This document shows positions 22,331 through 33,100 of a DNA stretch of 64,000 bases, in pieces (the first letter of the stretch is position 1; each line of letters starts with the position of its first letter). Below the pieces are notes generated by a model. That model saw nothing but the letters and a program-made list of their open reading frames with translations. It was not told the origin of the DNA and did not search any database. The translations under genes and the position numbers were made by a program. The stretch is from assembly GCF_001039355.2 (NCBI RefSeq), contig NW_019775524.1, positions 500,481-564,480 on the forward strand, in the 5' to 3' direction. Source of the DNA: Lingula anatina (lineage: Eukaryota > Brachiopoda > Lingulata > Lingulida > Lingulidae).

Positions 22331-24900
22331 AAACCGATTGATTCCGATGCCCTTTTATGCCATATGCACTTTTACATTTCTTACAGTTAAATGTTGTCTT
22401 TTGTCCTAAGAACAGTGATTTTAAAGTTCAAGTAGCAGTCTTTAAACTCGGGTTCACTCAAACATATAACATTTTATTATCATTATAATGTTCTTAACAT
22501 TCTATGTACAACTTCAACCCACTGGGTTGCAATCTTAATAAATTCACTTTGGCTCAAATTCACTGCTACACCACACTACTTTACATATGATTAAGCTCAT
22601 GGTGGTGTGTGAAAATCTTGTTGTAACAAGCGAAAGGGCAAGTTGATGGCAGTTGTTTCTTCAATGCTGTTCCACATCGCATCTGAATTGATTGATCAAT
22701 CAATAGAAAAGAACTGCAAAATTCCCTTGAATAATAATGTTAAAGAGTCCACTGTGTTTAATACATTGCTTTCAGAGACATTGCTTTCTAATTACCGGTT
22801 GCGGTAAGGAGCTTAAAAAGTAGCCGATCAAAAACAAGAATATGGTAGACTCTCTTACTCCTAGAGAAACACTGGGTGGAATGAAATAAAATGTCTCTCA
22901 TGCAATCGAAGGTATCACAAACTTTACATTAACCAATAGCCATTATGTTTTATGAAACAGAACATAAACTCCAACATGTTACACGCCGTGAAATTTTCTC
23001 TAAATTCCTTTGATTTTGTTACAGTTATTACCGTCTTATATAAAATGAGCCAATAGGCCTATCACATCAGATCAAATCGACACGGAAGATATATTTGTCT
23101 TACAATGCAACTCTGGCTTTCGAATGAAATCAGACCTACATTAAAATTACCCGCATGTTCGTGGCAATGCTGCGAAGGGTTCCCATCAAAACCCATCCAA
23201 ACACCAGCCTAGCAACAGACGAACAATATGTGGGGTCTCGATTTGAAACCTGTCCGCTTTTGCGTTTTTAATCTCCAAACACTAAAAAAAATCAATTAAG
23301 CTAATAAAAAGGCCAACGTTAAGAACGCACTATTATTATTATTATATCGTTTGTTTTATATTAATTATTATTAAAGATCATTATAATAAACAAGTCGCAT
23401 TTCGATGTACTCCATGCTATGATCTTTATTTAAAAATAGCAATTTTTTTGAGATAACAAATTGTATCGTATTGTTTGGTTCCATTGCCTCGCTTTCAATA
23501 ATTAGGACAGGCTCTCCAAAATCGTAAGACGAAGTTAAAAATTTTACATTGGCCGAGTTCGCCCCCTGTTAAGAATATCCTCGCAGCATTATCTGCAGTT
23601 AACCTTCCTACGATTTTCAATGTAGGCCCTATTTTGCAATATAATTTCCAATCCTCCCGATGAAGAATTTTTTTAATCAAGAGTGTGGGAGGGGTGGAAA
23701 ATCCCCTTGGGGCCACATATATAACACTTTAAATGCGAAGGGAATTCCCCTTACAATGAAGACAAAATTAATGTTAATCTAATAAAAGTCCGATGGATTT
23801 GCTTTTTAATACATACAATCAACAGAATATTTCTAATATAACCTCTCAAAACAACACCAGAGAGCAAATTAAATCAAATCAACCAGACGGTAAACACCAA
23901 CAGGCTTTGTCAATTTCACCATTTTTTTTCAAACCATAGAAGAAGGGTACTTTTCGCGCATGCGCAGTAGTTTGACACCTGTGCTCAGTCTAGCAAAATA
24001 CATTGAAGCGCATGATATATGTGTGCCACAACGGTAAGTACAAAATGGTATTTGGAGTTTCTTCAGATTACTAACAGAATAAAGTTCCTTTTGTTGAATA
24101 AATTGGTGGTCTCCACAAAAAGTAAAACTATCATGTGTTGGGCGTACCTCAGTGCTATGTCCTTATGTTTTTAATCTAGCTTTGTGTGTTTGTCACCAGA
24201 CTTCAGCGTTGTTTGAGTGTTATGAAGTTTAATCAGTAATTTTTTTAATGGTGGAGCTTGCAGCATTTGTTATAAATACTTTAAAATAAATTTGTGACCG
24301 GAAATGTGCAGCAGTGCAGCTACTTTAAAATTGTTTGTGACAAGGAATGTGGCAATCGCTAAAAATGGCGTGTCGAGATATACGCATGCGTTCTAATCTT
24401 TCAACCTTATCATCCAGACAGAGTCATAATTTTCATTTCAACAAAATCATTGCCCGTATGTCAGGACCACCATATACACTACAATACATATATAAGACGC
24501 AGCTAGTGGTGGGTTTTAAGTTACAATAAATATTTCGAATATCAATAGTGGCTCACATACATGTAGACCAACAGCTCCTGATATTTTAAATATTTAATTA
24601 ATCAGCAAGATAATCGCATAATTAACTGAACAGAAAGCTATGTGGGTGGCACGTGCGCCCCCTCTCTCCAATTGCTCAAGTGTTCATTTTGATGTTAGAT
24701 AGGCCTACACTGTAGGCCTACTACATGTACATTTTGCACTGTGCATTTGTAGCAAACTTTATTTCGCTTTGCATATATACTGAATCAAATTAACTATTTT
24801 AAAAGTATTATTTTTTCAGGGTACTATATCTATTTAGACTATTTGAAGTAAGAACGTACATTGCGATGATATATGTATATAAATGTACGTTTATTCATAA
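22331..24900. other. Intergenic region between VMO1-like copies 1 and 2
   Basis: AT-rich unique-looking sequence with a few short ATT runs (about 23333) and no exon, RNA gene or complete element that I can support. The short open frames are not backed by splice signals or recognisable protein. Confidence 0.4.
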
Positions 24901-24939
24901 ATTTTTTAGGCAAAGAGCAACTTGTTCAACGCAGACACG

Positions 24940-25420
24940 ATGGGATTTCCTGTGAAAGTGGTTGTAACTCTTGCTGTTATGTCTGTTCTACAATGGCAGG
25001 CACGCCCGGAAATAATAGAACGAATCTGTCAACCCATACAAACGGTTTTCAGGTTTGAACTGAGAAGAGCAGGTATGTGGCGCCATCTATATACCGTTGC
25101 ATATTTCCCCAGGGAATTGCTCAATAAACAAAGGGCAATAATGTCTTAATGTCTTTCTTTTATAAGCATTCTGCTCTTTGCTGTATTCAGACAAAAACAC
25201 GAAATGAAATGAAAATTGCTCTTTGGTAGTGAGGTAGTAGGGGACGGGAACACCATGCAGTATCTATATATATATTTATTGACACCAAATGATAAATGGT
25301 CTTTTGAAACCAAAAGATTATTTTGGTCTTTTTCCGGACACTCTGGCCGACTAACGGGTGACACAGGTTGAATGATATTTTGTAATCAGTGTATTTTAAT
25401 TTTAAATTAAAAAAGATTTC
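24940..25420 (+). pseudogene. VMO1-like copy 2: signal-peptide exon without its domain exon
   Basis: Exon 1 (24940-25072) is open and parallels copy 1: MGFPVKVVVTLAVMSVLQWQARPE with the same phase-1 donor GTATGT. The sequence around 25340-25420 matches the end and 3' flank of copy 1 (about 21490-21600), including the shared AATCAG and CAGTGGGTT segments. Almost all of the domain-bearing exon 2 is missing between them. It is either a deletion derivative or a gene that uses other exons. I favour a broken copy. Confidence 0.6.
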
Positions 25421-25654
25421 AGTGGGTTATTTTTTTCTGTAATATTTTACTTTTTTTCAAGGTACTAAAAGAAAGCAAAAACTTCCTGTTGTTTAAATAA
25501 GTTTTGAAAAAGACCTGCAGGGTCACTTGACACCAATTCTTTCATTGATTTCACCAGTAAGGTATTGTAAAATATATATTGGCAACAGAATACAGATGCT
25601 CCCAGTGTCCAAGCGTAATTTTCTCAAAGACCAACATACACTGCTTCTGTATAA

Positions 25655-26596
25655 CACATATGAGGTACAGTCCGCAAAGTGTTTTCACTTCAACTGCCAT
25701 TGTCTCATATGATAAAGATCTTGCACTCCAACATTTTTCTGTGTTGTTAAAATTGCTTTCCACGCCATCTTCCGATACGAAATGATGCACTCTCACACCA
25801 GATCGCATAGACTGACTTGAAGTGGAAATGATAACACCTGCAAGTTATAACAGAGCTTCTACTAAGAGTATCGTCAACGATAAGAGTTGCGTCAGAGTTT
25901 TGTGTTTAAACTCAATTTTGAAATTGAACGACATTAACTTTTTTTCCCTTTAATTGATAATGTGCAAGTAGCTTTTGAAGCTAAGATAAATAAACCCGAT
26001 TTCAACGATGAACATTTTTAGGTCGAAGTGTGACCTCTCTCTATCTCTCTTGAAAAGTATGAATAAGCCTACTTTAAATATAGCAGCGCTCTAAACTGAC
26101 GAAAAACACCTTTTTCTGAGTTTTCTAAAACGAATATTTAGGAAATTTTGCAAGAAAGAATGTATGGCTTTAGCGTGCATTAATGACTTTTAGTGAACTT
26201 TTATTTCTCTTTTTTTTTTAACAATCTACGAACAAATGCTTATTGCTTACGTTTTCGTTTTAACATAAATTACAGTTAGGATCATCAGCAGTTACATATA
26301 AAGTTTAACCATTTAAGCTTGCACTCTTTCATGTCAGCCAGGACTACGCAAAGAGTTGCATCAACATTTTGCTTTTTGACTCAATCTTTACATTAAACGA
26401 CATTAACTCACCCACATTTTCTGAAGCTGTGCTTCTTTTTCCAATTAGATCCCATTTATATACCCGCATTTTGCAACACAATACGTGGTTAATTACCGGA
26501 GAGAGAAATGCATTAAAGCACAGCACACTATTTAAAAGAAAGATACCGTTTTAACACAGAGGTAAGAAGGCACTGGTGTTAAGATGTAAATAATAT
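25655..26596. repeat. Segmental duplication block A, copy 2 (interrupted)
   Basis: Matches 17755-18230 with about 400 bp of extra sequence around 25940-26345. A short piece of the block (GAGTTGCRTCA through ACGACATTAAC) is duplicated on both sides of that extra sequence. The block resumes after the foldback element at 28546. Confidence 0.7.
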
Positions 26597-26600
26597 TTAA

Positions 26601-28541
26601 CCCTCATCCACAAGGAAATGGAACCCTACGTAAACCCTGAAACCGGGCCTCAGAGGCCCGGTGTACCATGAAAATCTGACTCCCCCCAAAAATCATTCAA
26701 AAATCTAATTTAATTTGAGTAAATGACTATGATCTTGTAGTATGCATAATGGAGGACACATTGGTACTTTTTGTTAGTTTGCAGGTGAAAATTTTCATGA
26801 AAAAATAAAAAAAATTATAGATTTGTATTTTACCACCCAAGGACTCCCCTATGAAAAAGCTATTTATTTGACATTTGATGACCATTTCAACATTTTTTCT
26901 TTGAGGATACTTTATGAGGAATATATTGAAAGTACTTGAAAGTTTAATGGTTAAAAAATTGGGTGAAAAAAAATAACAATAAAAAAACACATTAAAAAAT
27001 AAGAAAAATTAAAGATTTATATTCTAACACCCATTGATGATCATTCTGACATCTGTTCTTTAAGGATACTTAAAGAAGAATATATTGGAAATATTTGAAA
27101 GTTTGAATGGTAAAATACTGGGTATGCTACATAAGAAGAATTCAGTAAAAAGGCGATGGGGCCAATTTCTTGAGTTAAAAATGTAGAATTTTGACATGGA
27201 AGTGCAAAACCTACAGGTAGTAAGATGAATATTGTTTTAAAAATATTCACCAAAATTTTCACCACCAAACTTTCAAATAATAACAAAACGTACATCTCTG
27301 TGCAAACTATGTAGAAAACAATGGTATGGTGACTGAATATAAAATAGGTCCTTTTCTTTATGGGAATCCAAATCTCATGGGTATAAAAATGAAGATTTTC
27401 ATGATTTATTTTTCACTCTTTCACTCACTATTTTATCATCAAACTTTTAAATATTTCCAATATTTTTTTCATAAAGTATCCTAATAGAAAAGATGTCAGA
27501 ATGATCATCAAATATCAAATAAATAGCTTTTTCATAGGGGAGTTATTGGGTGATAAAATGCACACTTTTAATTTTCTATTTTCATGTTTTTTTTTTTTTA
27601 GTTTTTTTCACCCAATAGTTTACCATCAAACTTTCAAATATTTCCAATATAATCTTCATAAAGTAAATTTAAAGCAAAGATGTAGAAATGATCATCCAAT
27701 ATGAAATAAATAGCTTTTTCAAAGGGGAGACAAGGGCGGTTAAGTGCACATTTTTAATTTTCATATTTTTTTCATGAAAATATTCACCTGCAAACTTAAA
27801 AAAAAAGTGCCAAAGTATCCTCCATTTTACATACTACAATATCACAGTCATATACTCAAATAAAATAAGATTTATGAACATTTGTGGAGGGGGAGTCAAA
27901 TTTTCATGGGGAGTCAGATTTTCATTATGAAAATCTGACTGGGGGAGTCAGATTTTCATGTTACACCAGTCCCTTGCTCGCTTTACCTCCACCTGGGTGC
28001 ATGAGTATACACTGTGTATGGAAAATGCAGAAAAACATTTTTTTTCTCAAAATGGAAAGTTTCGCAAAGGTAGCGCAGTCTATCAGGTATGTAATAATGA
28101 TAGATTTAAACTGATATCTGCATATCAGGTGACCAAGGTGACCGAATACTCATAAATAATAATTTCTCCAGGTCTTGAATCTTTCACAGGCAGATTTCAT
28201 TGACCATACTGATAGTCATAGCACACATGATATTGCTTGTGTAAAACATTTTATAGCAAAGCTATTTGAGGTAACATGGACTTATTTATCCCATGTGGAA
28301 GTAAAATTATCAAGCGACCGGGCCTCAGAGGCCCGGTTTCCAGGAAATGGGACTAACTTTTGGAAAAGTTAATTTCTACATATGTTGTAAATTATTTCAA
28401 AACTAATTATTTATCCATTGATGGGGTATAAGTTGCTTGAGGATTACATGAAAGGAACAGGCTCAAAACCTCATGCGAACGAAGAGAGAGCAAAAGATAC
28501 ATGGGTCCGGGCCTGCGAGGCCCCTGAAAGGTGATTGAGGG
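26601..28541. mobile_element. Foldback, piggyBac-type non-autonomous element with TTAA borders
   Basis: The 1,941-bp insert is flanked by TTAA on both sides (26597-26600 and 28542-28545), with termini CCCTCA and TGAGGG. TTAA targets and CCC-type ends are known from piggyBac transposons. The interior is a very long inverted repeat: about 26660-27240 is complementary, in several imperfect sub-repeats, to about 27250-27966. GC-rich palindromes CCGGGCCTCAGAGGCCCGG sit at 26643-26661 and 28318-28336, with a variant at 28507-28523. No transposase is encoded. The paralogous block at about 18209-18250 lacks the insert. Confidence 0.7.
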
Positions 28542-28545
28542 TTAA

Positions 28546-29600
28546 ACACTAAATCCGTATTTTGTTCCATTTTTCTTCCAGATGAATAATATGAATATTT
28601 GTTTGAAGTCTTGAAAGAATACGTTCTTCTCGTTGAAAATATGGGTAGTCTTCATAGCACGCTCGCTCTTAAACACGTGGCGTGGAACTTAAAATGTTTC
28701 TGTTTTGAAAGGGAAATCTCTTCCTTCTAAAACGTTTTAGATTAAGAGTAGGGCCTATCTAATGCATATATATGATACTAAGGGATCACTTATTTTGGTC
28801 AATACCGATACATGAAATAAGTTCGCATAGACAAATTGCACCCATTTTAAAATTCGGATACTCACCGAACTGCTTAATGTAGCCTACTGATAACTTTCTA
28901 TTGTTCATGAATTGTCATTCGTTTCGGTAATCCGACAAATTCTTTTTTCAAGGACAGATTGGATGTGATAGGAAATATGCGGCTAAACGTCTTTTAATAC
29001 AAGCCAGGGCCCAGTTTTATTGACACTGAGTAGTGCTATCCTATGGATAACACTATCCTTTGGATAAAATTGCTATCCTCTGGAAAGTTATCCTGAGGAT
29101 AGCAGCCTTCTTTACAAAAGAAAAGCTATATCGGAGACAAAAATTAGTATCCATTTGTGACCTTACTCTAACTAGGTAACATTGCAATTGCAATCAACGT
29201 AGGCCTAAATCCGCCCATTAGAGTCAATTTCCCTTATCTTGATTACGTGTGTCCTTTGGTATTTTGAGAAAAATGAAAATGGACATCATCTGCAATTTAG
29301 GAATATAAGACGTCAAGAGAAAAACAATCCCCTTTATCAGATTAAGCTCAATCTGTGTGCCTCGAAATTGATTAATACTTTGGCACCAAGTGAGAGAAGA
29401 ATATCATAAGTTGTGTCATGGTATTAAGAGAAGGTGGTTTTTCTTCAATCAAGAGTTTAAACTGTTCACCAAAATTATTTGGATAGCCTCATTTCCTGAT
29501 GAAGATGCTCTCAGAGACATTGAAATATTAGAGCTTATATTAGTTTACAATATAAGCTGACGATTTAACAGAAACTACCGTATTCTAATATTGAAACTAC
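28546..29600. other. Remainder of block A copy 2 and upstream region of VMO1-like copy 3
   Basis: 28546-28760 continues block A (compare 18225-18400). 29034-29106 holds a nested palindrome of ATCC/GGAT motifs, a likely MITE remnant. The rest aligns loosely with the region upstream of copy 1 and shows no coding exon. Confidence 0.45.
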
Positions 29601-29673
29601 CTTGAAAATGGACTGGTAAATGGTCATTTTTCAAAAATTGTAGGATAGAATTATCTCGCTAAGGACAGCCACG

Positions 29674-30160
29674 ATGGGATTTCTTGTAAAAATTAATATA
29701 ATTGTTGCTGTCACTATCGTTCTAAAATGGCAGACGGGTCCGGAAGGAAGGCATGTAGAAGAGTAGGCCTACTGTAAACCTGCATGTGTTTCTCGGTTCA
29801 AACTGGGAAGAACAGGTATGCTGCACCCTCTATTGACTTTAACACATTTCACCAAAGAATTGTTCAATAAACAAAATGCAGCATATCTTAATGCTCTTTA
29901 AATTTACCCTATAATAATTACAGTACGAAATTCAATATAGAAATTGCTCTATTAATTGTTTAATTTTAATAAGGCCATCTTTTCTAAAGTTTAAACATCG
30001 GTACAGTGGCTGATACCCAATTCTTGACCAGTAATCAAGGTGATCATATAACGTAAATTTCTATAACATACTATAATATTATACAGACATTGGTTGGTAT
30101 ATGTTTTATTATTTTTACTACATTGTCAGTGTCCCTAGACCAGAGGAGCGATACACTAGC
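29674..30160 (+). pseudogene. VMO1-like copy 3: frame-broken signal-peptide exon cut off by the satellite
   Basis: The exon (29674-29815) starts MGFLVKINIIVAVTIVLKWQ like copies 1 and 2. It meets TAG at 29764-29766 because of a small insertion (GTAGGCCTACTG region), although the donor ACAG/GTATG survives. The following intron aligns with that of copy 1 (shared GTGGCTGATACCC, CATTGGTTGGTA) as far as about 30160, where the U6-related array begins. The domain exon expected about 55 bp later is absent. Non-functional. Confidence 0.75.
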
Positions 30161-30162
30161 AT

Positions 30163-33100
30163 CGTGATCAGCTCATTTTCAGCCCATTTTTTGCTGATGA
30201 CGCAGGTTATTGAAATTGGAATGTCACAGAGAAGATTGGGATGACATACTAGATTTATTTTTACAGGTGACGCACCTTACTGAAATTAAAGCATCGCAGA
30301 TGTTTGTGATGACGGAGAGTTTATTTTTTACTAAAACCACAGCTTACTGAAATTGGAACCTCACAGAGAACATTGGTATGACACAAAATCTAATATGCCA
30401 TCTCAATCTTCTCTGTGAAGTTCCAATTTTGGACAGCTGCGTCATGAGCTCATTTTCAGCCCATATTTTGCTGATGACGCAGCTTATTGAAATTGGAACG
30501 CCACAGAGAAGATTGGGATGGAATACTATAGATTTATTTTTAGAGGTCACGCACCTTACTGAAATTACAGCGTCACAGATGTTTGGGATAACGCACATGT
30601 TATTTTAACTAAATCCGAGGCTTATTGAAATTGGAACCTCACAGAGAACATTGGTATGACACAGAATCTAATATGCCATCTCAATCTTCTCTGTGACGTT
30701 CCAATTTTAGACAGCTGCGTCATCAGCTCATTTTCAGCCCATTTTATGTTGATGACGCAGCTTTTTGAAATTGGAACGTCACAGAGAAAATTGGAATGAC
30801 ATACTAGATTTATTTTTACAGATGACGCACTTTACTCTATTTAAAGCGTTAAGAGATCTTTCGGAAGACGCAGAATTAATTTTTTTTAAACCGCAGCTTA
30901 TTGAAATTAGCACGTCATAGAGAGCATTGGTATGACACAGAATCTAATATGCCATCTCAATCTTCTCTGTGACGTTCCAATTCTAGACAGCTGCGTCATC
31001 AGCTCATTTTAAGCCTAATTTTTGCTGATGATGCAGGTTATTGAAATTGGAACGCCACAGATAATATTGGAATAGCATACTAGATCTTATCTTTACAGGT
31101 GACGCACCTTACTGAAATTACAGCGTCACAGATGTTTGGGATGACGCACATGTTATTTTAACTAAATCCGAGGCTTATTGAAATTGGAACGTCACAGAGA
31201 ACATTGGTATGACGCAGAATCTAATATGCCATCTCAATCTTCTCTGTGACGTTCCAATTTTAAACAGCTGCGTCATCAGCTCATTTTCAGCCCATATTTG
31301 CTGATGACGCAGCTTACTGAAATTGGAACGTCACAGAGAAGATTGGGATGACATACTAGGTTTCCTTTTACAGATGACGCACCTTACTGAAATTAAAGCA
31401 TCGCAGATTTTTCTGATGACGGAGAGTTTATTTTTACTAAAACCGCAGCTTATTAAAATTGGAACGTCACAGAGAACATTGAGATGGCACAGTATCTAAT
31501 ATGCCATGTCAATATTCTCTGTGGCGTTCCAATTTTAGACAGCTGCGTCATCAGCTCATTTTCAGCCCATTTTTTCCTGATAAGACAGCTTATTGAAATT
31601 GGAACGTCACAGAGAAGATTGGGATGACATACTAGGTTTCCCTTTACAGATGACGCACCTTACTGAAATTAAAGCATCGCAGATGTTTGAGATGACGGAG
31701 AGATTATTTTTACTAAAACCGCCGCTTATTAAAATTGGAACGTCACAGAGAACATTGGTATGACACAGAATCTAATATGCCATCTCAATCTTCTCTGTGA
31801 CGTTCCAATTTTAGACAGCTGCGTCATCAGCTCATTTTCAGCCCATTTTTTTTTTGCTGACGAAGCAGTTCATTGAAATTGGAACGTCACAGAGAAGATT
31901 GGGATGACATACTAGATTTATTTTTACAGTTGACGCACCTTACTGAAATTAAAGCATCGCAGATTTTTCTGATGACGGATAGTTTATTTTTACTAAAACC
32001 GCAACTTATTGAAATTGGAACGTCACAGAGAACATTGAGATGACATAGTAGATTTATTTTTACAGTTGACGCACCTTAGCCTACTGAAATTAAAGCATCG
32101 CAGATGTTTCTGATGACGGATAGTTTATTTTTACTAAAACCTCAACTTATTGAAATTGGAACGTCACAGAGAACATTGGGATGGCACAAAATCGAATATG
32201 CAATCTCAATCTTCTCTGTGACTTTCCAATTTTGGACAGCTGCGTCATGAGCTCATTTTCAGCCCATATTTTGCTGATAACGCAGCTCATTGAAATTGGA
32301 ACGCCACAGAGAAGATTAGGATGGAATACTATAGATTTATTTTTAGAGGTCACGCACCTTACTGAAATTACAGCGTCACGGATGTTTGGGATGACGCAGA
32401 TTTATTTTTACTAAAACCACAGCTTACTGAAATTGGAACCTCACAGAGAACATTGGTATGACACAGAATCTAATATGCCATCTCAATCTTCTCTGTGACG
32501 TTCTAATTTTAGACAGCTGCGTCATCAGCTCATTTTCAGCCCATTTTTTTTTTTTTTTTTTTTTTTCTGATAATGCAGCTCATTGAAATTGGAACATCAA
32601 AAAGAAGATTGGGATGGCATACTACATTATTTTTACAGGTGACGCACTATACTGAAATTAAAGCATCGGAGATGTTTGTGATGACGGAGAGTTTACTTTT
32701 ACTAAAACCGCAGCTTATTGAAATTGGAACGCCACAGAGAAGATTGGTATGACACAGAATCTAACATGCAATCTCAATCTTCTCTGTGACGTTCCAATTC
32801 TAGAAAGCTGCGTCATCAGCTCATTTTCAGCCCATTTTTTGCTGATGACGCAGCTTATTGAAATTGGAACGTCATAGAGAAAATTGGAATGACATACTAG
32901 ATTTTTTTTACAGATGACAGAGTTTACTCAAATTAAAGCGTCACAGAGATGTTTTGGAAGACGCAGAATTAATTTCTTTTAAACCGCAGCTTATTGAAAT
33001 TGGAACGTCACAGAGAACATTCGGATGGCACAGAATCTAATATGCCATCTCAATCTTCGCTGTGACGTTCCAATTTTAGACAGCTGCGTCATCAGCTCAT

